DNA of 64,000 nt from Defluviitalea saccharophila (GTDB lineage Bacteria > Bacillota > Clostridia > Lachnospirales > Defluviitaleaceae), in the NCBI RefSeq assembly GCF_038396635.1, contig NZ_CP121687.1:2594592-2658591 (forward strand), given 5' to 3'. Under the pieces are notes generated by a model. That model searched no databases. It had not been told where the DNA came from and saw nothing but the letters and a program-made list of their open reading frames with translations. Position numbers and translations under genes: made by a program. Shown here piece after piece: positions 52,358 through 61,146 of the stretch. Within the stretch, counting starts at the first letter, position 1; the number at the start of each line of letters is the position of its first letter.

Positions 52358-52386
52358 ATTATAGCTAAAATTGATCTAATTGTCAA
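52358..52386 (-). promoter_or_regulatory. sigma-A promoter of amt
   Basis: TTGACA (52386-52381) and TATAAT (52363-52358) with a 17-bp spacer on the minus strand. From 52387 to 52734 the DNA is AT-rich and no gene was recognised. Confidence 0.85.
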
Positions 52387-52734
52387 TAGCAAAAAACATG
52401 TCCTATAAAAAATTTTTATTGGGGAGATTGAATAAGACATCCCAAAACGGTTCTCAGTCTTCTTGATAGAGAATAATATTTGACTTAGATAATAGACAAC
52501 TTTTCTTTTTTTGAACATTTTATGTTTCATGTAGAAAAAAGCATGTTTCGTGCAGAAAACATTTTTTTGGAGAATTTTTTGATAAACTTATTGCAAGAAC
52601 AATCTGATGCCAAAGTATAACACCACCCGTACACAGGTTGTTAGCGGTTTACAGAGATTTGTGGAAAATGTGAATAAGTAAACAGTTAAAAGGAGTAACC
52701 CAAGTAATGAATATATACGAAGGAGGCTGTTAAT

Positions 52735-53799
52735 ATGAAAAAGAAAATTATATGCAGTGTGCTTTTGATTAGTATTCTATTAAACTTGTTACCGAGTATG
52801 GGATACGCAGCAACCAAGAATTCTGCCAAACCATCAGCAGGATGGTATTATCTGCGTATTATGTGGAACTATCTTAATGTAGATAAAAATGGTAACCTTG
52901 AACTGCGTAATAAGAGCAATACCAAAGAAGGGAATACGAAGTTCAGAATACATGATTATGGGAATGGTGACTATGAATTTGAATTAGAGGACGGAAGATA
53001 CTTAGGATTAGAGATCACCCAGGAGGAAATGGCTAAACACCCTGACAAGTTAAAAGGACTGAGAGTAAAGGCAGTTAAGAAAGATCCTAAAAAATATATG
53101 ACTACCTGGAATGCCTATAGTGAAAATGATTATGATCTTTTTAATATACGCCCAAGAATGAATAAAGATTATGTTGTAAACGCCAGTGGAGAAAAGAAAG
53201 ATGATGGAACGGCCATTATAGTATGGAAACATGCAGATCCGTGGATTTGTGCAGCTTATCCAACCCCTGATGCGCCTCATCATGCAGAAATTAGATTTAT
53301 ACCGGTTTTACCAGCAGTATTCAGTGTAAAATATAATAAGACTCCATACAGGGATAAACCGGAGGGAAAGGTACTGGGCGAATTTGGCAGTGGGGAAAAA
53401 GTATGGGTAACCAAGATAGACGGCAATTGGGCGACTATTCAGTACAAAGGTAAAGAATATTATATGTGGGCACCTAAGTTAGCTACCGTAAATCCAACTG
53501 TTGTTGCACCTATAATATTAAAGAGCATGCCTTCAAAATGTGATTATAAGATTGGTGAAACCTTTGATATTAAAGGTTTGAATGTTGTAGATATAACGGG
53601 CGGAAAAGAAACCAATGCTAATAATGATATAAAGTTTTATATGCGAGAAGCTGTTTATTTAAAAGATAACAGTTATACATTAAAAGATCCTGTAGAAATT
53701 AAGCCAGGCTACAAATTTAATAAAAAAGTTGAAGCATCCATAGAGATAAACTATAAAGGAGTAGCCTTACAATCTTATTGGATAGAAATAACGAAGTAG
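52735..53799 (+). CDS. secreted beta-trefoil/SH3-like protein
   Basis: A signal peptide (IICSVLLISILLNLLPSMGYAA) is followed by a ricin-like beta-trefoil region (about 30-195; GWYYLRIMWNYLNVDKNGNL, DYDLFNIRPRMN, DDGTAIIVWKHADPW). A bacterial SH3-like unit follows (about 200-250; TPYRDKPEGKVLGEFGSGEK, WVTKIDGNWATIQYKG), then a bacterial Ig-like domain (about 258-354; PSKCDYKIGETFDIKGLNVV). Such proteins bind cell-wall or carbohydrate ligands outside the cell. No enzyme domain is seen. GAAGGAGG precedes the ATG. Confidence 0.75.
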   Translation: MKKKIICSVLLISILLNLLPSMGYAATKNSAKPSAGWYYLRIMWNYLNVDKNGNLELRNKSNTKEGNTKFRIHDYGNGDYEFELEDGRYLGLEITQEEMAKHPDKLKGLRVKAVKKDPKKYMTTWNAYSENDYDLFNIRPRMNKDYVVNASGEKKDDGTAIIVWKHADPWICAAYPTPDAPHHAEIRFIPVLPAVFSVKYNKTPYRDKPEGKVLGEFGSGEKVWVTKIDGNWATIQYKGKEYYMWAPKLATVNPTVVAPIILKSMPSKCDYKIGETFDIKGLNVVDITGGKETNANNDIKFYMREAVYLKDNSYTLKDPVEIKPGYKFNKKVEASIEINYKGVALQSYWIEITK

Positions 53800-53823
53800 A
53801 ATGATATTCTAATGGCGCATATT

Positions 53824-53856
53824 AAAACTCCACAACTTAAATGATTGTGGAGTTTT
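53824..53856. terminator. terminator of the secreted protein gene
   Basis: AAAACTCCACAA pairs perfectly with TTGTGGAGTTTT. Confidence 0.85.
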
Positions 53857-53919
53857 AAATTTAATGTTATATAATAAGTTTAGATACAAAAGAAACTAAA
53901 AAAGAAATGGAGGAGTACT

Positions 53920-54276
53920 ATGATATTCGTATGTTATCCGAAATGCACCACCTGCCAGAAGGCCAAGAAGTGGCTGGAGGAAAATGGTGTAACCTTTGAA
54001 GAAAGGCATATCAAAGACAATAACCCTTCTATAGAGGAATTGAAGGATTGGCATAAAATGAGCGGTCTGCCCCTAAAGAAGTTCTTTAATACCAGCGGTC
54101 TGTTGTATAAGGAGTTAAAGCTAAAGGATAAGCTACCAACCATGAGCGAAGAAGAACAGTATAGCCTGCTGGCATCGGATGGTATGCTTGTGAAACGTCC
54201 TATTCTTGTTGGTGATGACTTTGTATTGGTAGGCTTTAAAGAGGCTGATTGGAAAGCTGCCCTTGGCATCCAATAA
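53920..54276 (+). CDS. ArsC/Spx-family thioredoxin-fold protein
   Basis: The 118-residue protein starts with the family pattern IFVCYPKCTTCQKAKKWLEE (CxxC redox pair) and has FEERHIKDNNPSIEELKDWH, the cis-Pro region VKRPILV, and FKEADW near the end. It belongs to the YffB/ArsC/Spx group, which acts as glutaredoxin-dependent reductases or RNA polymerase-binding regulators. The lack of ars genes nearby argues against arsenate detoxification here. GGAGGAG precedes the ATG. Confidence 0.88.
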   Translation: MIFVCYPKCTTCQKAKKWLEENGVTFEERHIKDNNPSIEELKDWHKMSGLPLKKFFNTSGLLYKELKLKDKLPTMSEEEQYSLLASDGMLVKRPILVGDDFVLVGFKEADWKAALGIQ

Positions 54277-54382
54277 TCGACCTTTGCCCGAATAGGTGGC
54301 TATAAAGTATTGACTTATGAGGAAATTATAGATATCTTAAGAGCCAGTATGTAAATAAGAGACACAGGAGAGGAGACTTACG

Positions 54383-54880
54383 ATGTTTAGAGAAATGAGG
54401 AGAATTAAACAGTTATTATCTATGGAAGAGACAGAAGCTGTAATGAACAGATGCACAAATGGGGTTATGGCATGCATTGGTGACGAAGGTTATCCCTATG
54501 CAGTTCCTCTCAGCTATGTGTATTATAATGGGAAAATATATTTTCATTCAGCAAAAGCAGGCCATAAAGTAGATGCTATTTTGAAGAATCCAAAGGTTTC
54601 TTTTACGGTAATAGACGAAGATACGATCGTTAGTAAGGAATATACTTCTTATTTCCGCAGTGCGATTGCCTTTGGAAAAGCAAGAATTACAGAAGGTACT
54701 GAATATCAGGAGGCATTTAGAGTTTTAGTTGAAAAGTATTCGGGAGACCAGCCTGAAGAAGAAAAACAAAATAAAATCAGCAGATGTGATCAAGCATATA
54801 TTATTGCAATTGATATCGAACATATTACCGGTAAGGAAGCCATTGAATACGTTAGAGCAAAGAACAATAGCCATTTATAG
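54383..54880 (+). CDS. NimA-like pyridoxamine-5'-phosphate-oxidase-family protein
   Basis: The 165-residue flavoprotein has the split-barrel FMN pattern: MRRIKQLLSMEETEAVMNRC, GVMACIGDEGYPYAVPLSYV, KIYFHSAKAGHKVDAILKNP and FRSAIAFGKARI. This is the Nim-related group found widely in anaerobes; Nim proteins reduce 5-nitroimidazoles in some species, but most members have unknown substrates. AGGAGAGGAG precedes the ATG. Confidence 0.85.
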   Translation: MFREMRRIKQLLSMEETEAVMNRCTNGVMACIGDEGYPYAVPLSYVYYNGKIYFHSAKAGHKVDAILKNPKVSFTVIDEDTIVSKEYTSYFRSAIAFGKARITEGTEYQEAFRVLVEKYSGDQPEEEKQNKISRCDQAYIIAIDIEHITGKEAIEYVRAKNNSHL

Positions 54881-54890
54881 ATGAATTTTT

Positions 54891-54916
54891 AAGCATCTCT
54901 CAGGGGATGCTTTTTT
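54891..54916 (+). terminator. terminator of the NimA-like gene
   Basis: AAGCATC pairs with GATGCTT, followed by TTTT. Confidence 0.8.
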
Positions 54917-55051
54917 GTTACATAGGAAATTCCTCTGAATTTCCTATGTAACAAAAGGCCCTTCGGGCAAAATGCACACTCGCGCCTATTGTATTTTGTC
55001 GGCTTTGCCGACCGCGCTCGGCGCGAGAGTTTTTCAAGCGAAACTCTTTCT
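54913..55051. repeat. long palindrome repeat with GC-rich tail, copy C
   Basis: Perfect 20-bp arms TTTTGTTACATAGGAAATTC and GAATTTCCTATGTAACAAAA flank CTCT. The tail has GGCCCTTCGGGCAAAATGCA, CGCGCCTATTGTATTTTGTC, GGCTTTGCCGACCGCGCTCG and GAGTTTTTCAAGCGAAACTC. Confidence 0.87.
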
Positions 55052-55107
55052 TATACCCGTTGAAGATGTACAAATCATTGAAAAAGCATAGAGAGTAAAA
55101 ATTACAT

Positions 55108-55136
55108 TTGACAATTTAACTCAAAATTGATAGGAT
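55108..55136 (+). promoter_or_regulatory. promoter of the ABC exporter operon
   Basis: TTGACA at 55108-55113 and TAGGAT at 55131-55136 are 17 bp apart. The leader to the first start is about 165 bases. Confidence 0.6.
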
Positions 55137-55234
55137 ATTATGATTGCTTTGCAGCCTGCTATAAAGACATAGTAGTGTTGGTAATTGATCGTATATTGAA
55201 AACTTAATGGGTTTAAGTTTTATGTCAAAAGCAG

Positions 55235-55290
55235 AAAACGAGTAATGTTTATCATGTCAGTCTATTGGATAAACAATACTCGTTTTTTAT
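55235..55290 (+). promoter_or_regulatory. leader terminator of the ABC exporter operon
   Basis: AAAACGAGTAATGTTTATC pairs with GATAAACAATACTCGTTTT (19 bp, one mismatch), followed by TTAT. A smaller AAAACTTAA/TTAAGTTTT hairpin lies at 55199-55221. The long stem sits between promoter and start codon, so transcription should stop here unless relieved. Confidence 0.75.
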
Positions 55291-55307
55291 GGAAAGGACT
55301 GATTTTT

Positions 55308-57053
55308 ATGATTAGAGAATTGGCACGAAGTGTACGTGAGTACAAGAAACTATCTATTATGACGCCAATACTCATTAGTTTGGAAGTTGTCATTGAATGT
55401 ATCATTCCATTTATTACAGCAAATTTGGTCAATGAGATTAAAAGCGGATGCGACTTAAACACAATCCTTCAGTATGGAATGATCCTGATTATTATGGCAT
55501 TTTTATCATTGGCCTTTGGCGGTATTGCAGGTACTACCAGTGCTACTGCGGCCTGCGGATTTGCAAAGAATTTAAGGAAAGATATGTTTTATAGTATTCA
55601 GAATTATTCCTTTGAAAATATCGATAAGTTTTTAACTTCATCGTTGATTACCCGTATGACAACCGATGTAAGTAATGTACAGAATGCATATATGATGCTC
55701 ATTAGAGTGGCGGTCAGGGCTCCTTTGATGTTGATTTTTGCATTTGTGATGGCATTTGTGATGGGAGGACGTATGGCATGGATTCTCCTTGTGGTTGTTC
55801 CCATTCTCGCAATTGGTCTGGGGATTGTCATATACAAGACCTTTCCGTTATTCAGGAAAGTTTTCACGAAATACGATGCCTTAAATAAATCTATTCAAGA
55901 AAATATTAAAGGAATGCGCGTAGTAAAATCTTTTGTTCGGGAAGATTATGAGCAGAAAAAATTTGAGGCAGCGGCTGAGGATGTCTGCGCCGACTTTACA
56001 AAGGCAGAACGTATTTTAGTGCTTAACGGACCTTTAATGCAGTTTTGCATGTATGTAGTGATGGTTTTTGTGCTATCCTTTGGCTCCTATACCATTATTA
56101 CAAGCAGAGGATTGGCTTTTGATATCGGGCAATTTTCCGCATTATTAACTTACAATTTTATGATTTTAAGCAGCTTAATGATGCTTTCCATGGTATTTGT
56201 TATGATTACTTTGGCTGGGGAATCAGCTAAGCGTATCGTTGAAGTATTAACTGAGAAAAGCACATTAACAAATCCTGAAAATCCCATATATGACGTTAAA
56301 GATGGTTCAATTTCTTTTGAGAATGTTAGCTTTAAATATTCCAAAAAAGCCGAGAGAATGGCTTTATCAAATATCCATTTACAAATAAAATCTGGCGAAA
56401 CCATTGGAATTATCGGTGGAACAGGATCTTCAAAAACATCCCTTATTCAGCTCATTCCACGTCTCTATGATGCGACTGAAGGTGTTGTAAAAGTGGGTGG
56501 CATAGATGTAAGGAATTACGATTTGGATACTTTAAGAAATCAGGTTGCAGTTGTGCTGCAAAAGAATATTCTCTTCTCAGGAACCATTAAGGAGAATCTC
56601 CGTTGGGGCAACAAGGATGCAACCGATGAAGAATTGGTTGAGGCTTGCAAACTTGCATGTGCTGATGAATTTATCAGTCAATTTCCTAAGGGCTATGACA
56701 CCTATGTTGAGCAAGGGGGAGCCAATTTATCAGGCGGTCAGAAGCAAAGGCTTTGTATCGCCAGGGCACTACTTAAAAAACCTAAAATATTAATTCTTGA
56801 CGATTCTACCAGTGCGGTGGATACCAAGACAGATGCCAAAATCCGTAAAGCTTTCCGGGAATACATTCCTGAGACAACCAAAATTATTATTGCTCAGAGA
56901 ATAGCTTCTGTTGAGGATGCGGACAAAATCATCGTCATGGATAAAGGAACTATTACTGGTATCGGAACCCATAAGGAATTATTGGCTACCAATGCTATTT
57001 ATCAAGAAATATACTATTCTCAAAATAAGGCGGGTGATCAAAATGAAAACTAA
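55308..57053 (+). CDS. ABC exporter half-transporter with degenerate NBD
   Basis: ATG 55308 follows GGAAAGGA; an in-frame extension to 55245 runs through the terminator stem. The 581-residue protein has a six-helix type I exporter domain and an NBD. Its Walker A is GGTGSSKTS, signature LSGGQKQR, Walker B ILILDDSTSAVD with Asp replacing the catalytic Glu, and the switch His is Gln (IIIAQRIASV). It is therefore the non-hydrolysing partner of a heterodimer with the next gene. Lipid, peptide or drug export is usual for the class. Confidence 0.88.
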   Translation: MIRELARSVREYKKLSIMTPILISLEVVIECIIPFITANLVNEIKSGCDLNTILQYGMILIIMAFLSLAFGGIAGTTSATAACGFAKNLRKDMFYSIQNYSFENIDKFLTSSLITRMTTDVSNVQNAYMMLIRVAVRAPLMLIFAFVMAFVMGGRMAWILLVVVPILAIGLGIVIYKTFPLFRKVFTKYDALNKSIQENIKGMRVVKSFVREDYEQKKFEAAAEDVCADFTKAERILVLNGPLMQFCMYVVMVFVLSFGSYTIITSRGLAFDIGQFSALLTYNFMILSSLMMLSMVFVMITLAGESAKRIVEVLTEKSTLTNPENPIYDVKDGSISFENVSFKYSKKAERMALSNIHLQIKSGETIGIIGGTGSSKTSLIQLIPRLYDATEGVVKVGGIDVRNYDLDTLRNQVAVVLQKNILFSGTIKENLRWGNKDATDEELVEACKLACADEFISQFPKGYDTYVEQGGANLSGGQKQRLCIARALLKKPKILILDDSTSAVDTKTDAKIRKAFREYIPETTKIIIAQRIASVEDADKIIVMDKGTITGIGTHKELLATNAIYQEIYYSQNKAGDQNEN

Positions 57054-58938
57054 TCCAACTAAAAATAGAAAATCGATCATCCTTCGCTTGTTTAAAACCA
57101 TAGTTGAGTTTTACCCGGTAATGTTCCCGACGGTTATTTTATTTATCATATTCAATGCGATAATAGGCTCTATCCCTGCTGTATTTATGCAGAATATTAT
57201 AGCGATTGTGGAGCAAAACTGGCAAGCCGGTGACTGGAATGGGGTAGAAGGAAAAATATTATCCCTTGTTGGGATATTAGTGGTATTTTATGTATTATCC
57301 CTTGCCAGTGGTTATGCATATAACCAGATGATGGCCATTATTACTCAAGGAACTTTGAAAAAATTCCGTGTAAAAATGTTTAACAGGATGCAAACCCTGC
57401 CAATTAAATATGTAGACACCAATAATCACGGCGATATCATGAGTTATTATACCAATGATATCGATACCTTACGACAACTGATTTCTCAGAGTTTTCCGCA
57501 GCTATTGGTATCAAGTATTACCGTAATCTCTGTTTTTGGCATTATGATCTATTACTGCCTGTGGTTAACCCTTGTTGTAGTTATCGGAGTCATTATAATG
57601 CTTTTTGTCACTAAAAAGGTTGGAGGCGGTTCTGCCAAATACTTTATAAAGCAGCAGAAAGCCCTTGGCCATCTGGAAGGCTTTGTGGAAGAAATGATGA
57701 ACGGACAAAAAGTCATCAAAGTCTTCTGCCATGAGAATGAAAGTAAAGCAGATTTTGATAAAATTAATGATTCTTTATTTAGCGATGCAAGAGCAGCCAA
57801 TCGATATGCAAATATCTTAGGTCCGATATTGAATAATATTGGGAATATATTATATGTTTTTGTTGCAATTAGCGGCGGTATTTTACTAATCACCAATGTT
57901 CCGAATGTAAGCATTTCAGGGCTTGCAATGGGCATTAGTATTGTTGTCCCATTTCTGAACATGACAAAGCAGTTTGTCGGGAATATCAATCAGGTGTCCC
58001 ATCAGATCAATGCCGTTGTTATGGGGATTGCCGGTGCACAACGCATTTTTGATTTGATAGATGAAGAACCAGAAAAGGACAACGGATATGTTACCTTAGT
58101 CAATGTCCGCGAAGAGAATGGACAACTTATTGAATGTAAAGAGAGAACAGGAATTTGGGCGTGGAAGCATCCTCACGGCGATGGTTCTGTAACGTATACC
58201 AAATTAACCGGAGACGTAAGATTATTCGATGTTGATTTCGAATATGAACCGGGAAAAACCATTTTACACGATGTAAGCCTTTACGCAAAACCTGGGCAAA
58301 AAGTTGCTTTCGTTGGTGCAACCGGTGCCGGAAAAACAACGATTACAAATTTGCTCAATCGTTTTTATGATATTGCCGATGGAAAAATCCGTTATGACAA
58401 CATCAACATCAACAAAATTAAAAAATCAGATCTTCGCCGTGCCATTGGCATGGTACTGCAGGATACCAATCTTTTTACCGGTACTGTAATGGATAATATA
58501 CGATACGGTAAGCTGGATGCCACCGATGATGAATGTATTGCAGCAGCAAAGCTAGTAGGGGCAGATGATTTCATTACACGTTTACCCGATGGGTATAATA
58601 CGATGCTTACTGAAAATGGTGCTAATCTCTCCCAAGGACAGCGCCAGCTTATTTCTATTGCCAGAGCAGCGGTGGCTGATCCTCCAGTTATGATTTTGGA
58701 TGAAGCAACATCTTCTATAGATACAAGAACTGAAGCCATTGTTCAGCGAGGAATGGATGCACTGATGAAAGACAGAACAGTATTTGTTATCGCCCATCGC
58801 CTGTCCACAGTAAAAAACTCTGATGTGATTATCGTATTGGATCATGGACGTATCATTGAACGAGGCAACCATGAAGAATTGATTGCTAAGAAAGGGCAGT
58901 ACTATCAGCTGTATACCGGTGCATTTGAGTTAGAATAA
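57043..58938 (+). CDS. ABC exporter half-transporter with catalytic NBD
   Basis: ATG 57043 overlaps the partner gene by 11 bp; the ORF extends upstream only inside that gene. The 631-residue protein has six membrane helices and a canonical NBD: GATGAGKTT, LSQGQRQLISIARA, VMILDEATSSID and VIAHRLSTV. An insert of about 50 residues with CKERTGIWAWKHPHGDG lies between membrane domain and NBD, a feature of this clostridial subgroup. It supplies the ATP hydrolysis of the exporter. Confidence 0.9.
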   Translation: MKTNPTKNRKSIILRLFKTIVEFYPVMFPTVILFIIFNAIIGSIPAVFMQNIIAIVEQNWQAGDWNGVEGKILSLVGILVVFYVLSLASGYAYNQMMAIITQGTLKKFRVKMFNRMQTLPIKYVDTNNHGDIMSYYTNDIDTLRQLISQSFPQLLVSSITVISVFGIMIYYCLWLTLVVVIGVIIMLFVTKKVGGGSAKYFIKQQKALGHLEGFVEEMMNGQKVIKVFCHENESKADFDKINDSLFSDARAANRYANILGPILNNIGNILYVFVAISGGILLITNVPNVSISGLAMGISIVVPFLNMTKQFVGNINQVSHQINAVVMGIAGAQRIFDLIDEEPEKDNGYVTLVNVREENGQLIECKERTGIWAWKHPHGDGSVTYTKLTGDVRLFDVDFEYEPGKTILHDVSLYAKPGQKVAFVGATGAGKTTITNLLNRFYDIADGKIRYDNININKIKKSDLRRAIGMVLQDTNLFTGTVMDNIRYGKLDATDDECIAAAKLVGADDFITRLPDGYNTMLTENGANLSQGQRQLISIARAAVADPPVMILDEATSSIDTRTEAIVQRGMDALMKDRTVFVIAHRLSTVKNSDVIIVLDHGRIIERGNHEELIAKKGQYYQLYTGAFELE

Positions 58939-58951
58939 ATTATAATCATTG

Positions 58952-59003
58952 AAAAGTGTGTAGTTTATAAGGGAATAAATCTTATGCTGCACACTTTTTT
59001 TGT
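58952..59003 (+). terminator. terminator of the ABC exporter operon
   Basis: AAAAGTGTG pairs with CACACTTTT, with inner TATAAG/CTTAT, followed by TTT. Confidence 0.75.
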
Positions 59004-59074
59004 TTTTATTAAAGGTTCACTAAAGGCAAATAGTATATGATAAGAAATGTAAGGCGGCCGCTTACAAAAAATAT

Positions 59075-60415
59075 GGCTCTGTTAACTTAGTATGAAAGAA
59101 ATGAGATCTGAAAGGCCTCTGGTAGGTTTAAAAAAGGAAAAAAACCTACAAATGGAAACGACTATGTGTAAGATAACACGAAAAAAAGATACGTGCAAGC
59201 CTTGAAAAAATAATAAAGGCAGCACAAATAGTCCTGATGTAGAACAGGACGGAATGAACATTGAAATCTGAATATTACTCAAGCTACCAAAAGCCAGAAT
59301 AACCGTTCTTTATCCGAGTATTTTATACCAGCAACTTGAGCTGGAGTGAGACCGTTGAGGCTGGAATGTGGGCGTATAAAGTTGTAAAAGAAGATGTAAG
59401 TAGCAATAAGTCTATTGGCAGATTCAAATGAATTAAATCCTCTTTTAGGCTTGTACCAAGCTTTAAATTGACCATTAAAAGCCTCTAAGACGTTGTTGTT
59501 GATTAAATCATCAAAATCTTCAACACGGATATGTTTTGCGTTAGGGAAGAACAAAGAAGCAGGCTGCTGATAGGCATAATATCTGTCAGAAATGACAGCA
59601 GACCGGGGTTGTCCAAACTTTCTTCTGCAGTTAGATAAAAGGCTATGTGCAGATGCCGAGTCACGCATAGGGGAAAGATTGAAGTCAAGAACTAATCTGG
59701 TTTCTGAATCAATGGCGAGCCAGAGGTAATAATCTTTACCAGCAATTTTAATATAAGTTTCATCGAAATGCCATTCATCCGAATCGCAAAGATTAATCCC
59801 CAAAAGCCTGTCATCAGCAATTTTCTTGAATACAGGAGCAAAGCGCTTGATCCATTTAGAAACAGTTACATGAGAAACCTTAACCTGGTGGACCATATGT
59901 AAGGTTTGAGCGACTTTCCGTGTTGTTGAATTTCCGCAGAAGTAGTAAGTCAGTGCATGAAGAACAATATGAAGCGGATGGCGCATACCTTTAAAAGAAA
60001 AGGATTCGGGCTTAAATTCAGAAGAAGGTGGTTGAACATTAATTAGTTTTGGTACTCGAAAAGAATGGTTGCATTTTTTGTCACAGCAACGGAAGTTTGA
60101 GTAATAAGTATAGTCATGGTGAAGAAAAGTTGCTTTACCACAAACAGGACAATCGGATATTTTCTTTTTCTTGGTGAACCTGGTTTATCAGGTGCAAACT
60201 GGCGTTTGCATCGTTGACACTGATATCTTTGAAAACCGTCTTTGTCCTTACCAAAACGGTGAAGAACTTTTGAAAAACACCTTGGACATACTACGTTTTT
60301 TGGTATAATGGTCATGAGACTTGAACGCTCCTTTCTGGGAGGTAATGGTTGTTTGGCAATTTCCATTATACCAGAGGCGTTTCAGGTCTCATTTTTTTAT
60401 TAAGTTAACAGAACA
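59075..60415 (-). mobile_element. IS6-family insertion sequence, copy with frameshift
   Basis: This 1341-bp copy is the same as the one at 46523 wherever compared, apart from one lost G in a GGG run (60154-60155 against 47603-47605). The target duplication is AAAAATAT (59067-59074 and 60416-60423). Its right end lies 25 bp before the start codon of the Asp-box protein gene, again between promoter and ribosome site. The frameshift splits its transposase. Confidence 0.92.
59279..60315 (-). pseudogene. frameshifted IS6-family transposase
   Basis: The reading frame starts as in the intact copy (ATG 60315), goes through the first zinc ribbon and shifts after RKRKYP because of the 1-bp loss near 60155. 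The out-of-frame tail ends at 60043. The remaining catalytic part could restart at 59986 (MRHPLHIVLHALTYYFCG) but would lack both zinc ribbons. This copy probably depends on the other one for movement. Confidence 0.88.
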
Positions 60416-60440
60416 AAAAATATCTTAAGGAGGTATAATA

Positions 60441-60998
60441 ATGAATAAAAAAATATTATCAATGTTAGATACAACAAAAAAGAAAGCAGGTGCTGTTGTG
60501 CTTAGTACAGCATTGGTTACAGCACTGGGGGTTAGTACGGTATTTGCAGCAAATTCAATAAATTTTTTACAGGTTAAGATGGAAAATGGAGTTAAAAGTT
60601 ACTCAACTGATAACGGAAAGACTTGGAGTCAGGATGCTCCCTATGGCATGACAGTAAACGATGAAGAGGGGAAACTTACTATTAGTAATGGAGATCCTTC
60701 AAAACTTGGAGAAGGAAAGGGAATTCTGACCAAAATGGAAGACGGTATCAGATACTATTCTACAGATGGAGGAAAGACCTGGAGCCAGGATGCCCCATAT
60801 GGTGTTACAGCGAGGGACGCAGATGGTAAGATTACCATTTCTAATGGTGCTCCGAAGGATGATAAAGGAAATAGTCTGCTGATTAAAATGGAAGATGGTA
60901 TTAGGAACTATTCTACTGATGGTGGAAAGACTTGGAGCAAGACACCACCTAAAAGTATAACAGTGAATGAAGACGGTTCTGTGGTCAATAAGAATTGA
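60441..60998 (+). CDS. secreted protein with three Asp-box repeats
   Basis: A signal peptide (AGAVVLSTALVTALGVSTVFAA) leads to three tandem repeats of about 45 residues: KMENGVKSYSTDNGKTWSQD, KMEDGIRYYSTDGGKTWSQD and KMEDGIRNYSTDGGKTWSKT. Each holds a sialidase-type Asp-box (STDxGKTW). There is no catalytic domain; the 185-residue protein would be a small extracytoplasmic ligand-binding or structural protein. AAGGAGG precedes the ATG. The IS inserted just upstream has probably separated it from its own promoter. A two-component system follows. Confidence 0.75.
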   Translation: MNKKILSMLDTTKKKAGAVVLSTALVTALGVSTVFAANSINFLQVKMENGVKSYSTDNGKTWSQDAPYGMTVNDEEGKLTISNGDPSKLGEGKGILTKMEDGIRYYSTDGGKTWSQDAPYGVTARDADGKITISNGAPKDDKGNSLLIKMEDGIRNYSTDGGKTWSKTPPKSITVNEDGSVVNKN

Positions 60999-61066
60999 CA
61001 ATAATAAGATTCGTTAATGATAAGTACAAAAATACATGGATACGAGGATAAAATATATTTCTTACC

Positions 61067-61098
61067 ACATAGGAGCTGTGGTCAGCTCCTATGTATAT
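61067..61098 (+). terminator. hairpin after the Asp-box protein gene
   Basis: ACATAGGAGCTG pairs perfectly with CAGCTCCTATGT around TGGT. Confidence 0.75.
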
Positions 61099-61146
61099 AT
61101 GTAATTTTAATAACCGATTCAAATGAGCAGGCGAGGAGGACCACAC

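Noticed and set aside
54283-54354. Short frame reading RIGGYKVLTYEEIIDILRAS before a stop
   Set aside because: It looks protein-like but has no start or ribosome site and no recognised parent; possibly a scrap of a lost gene, not enough to annotate.
49141-55051. Repeated GC-rich stretches considered as a CRISPR array
   Set aside because: The copies are tens of kb apart, have internal palindromes and no regular spacers, so they are dispersed intergenic repeats.
59050-59066. GTAAGGCGGCCGCTTAC next to the second IS as a cloning artefact or operator
   Set aside because: It contains a NotI site and is nearly palindromic, but a single copy is not enough to call either.
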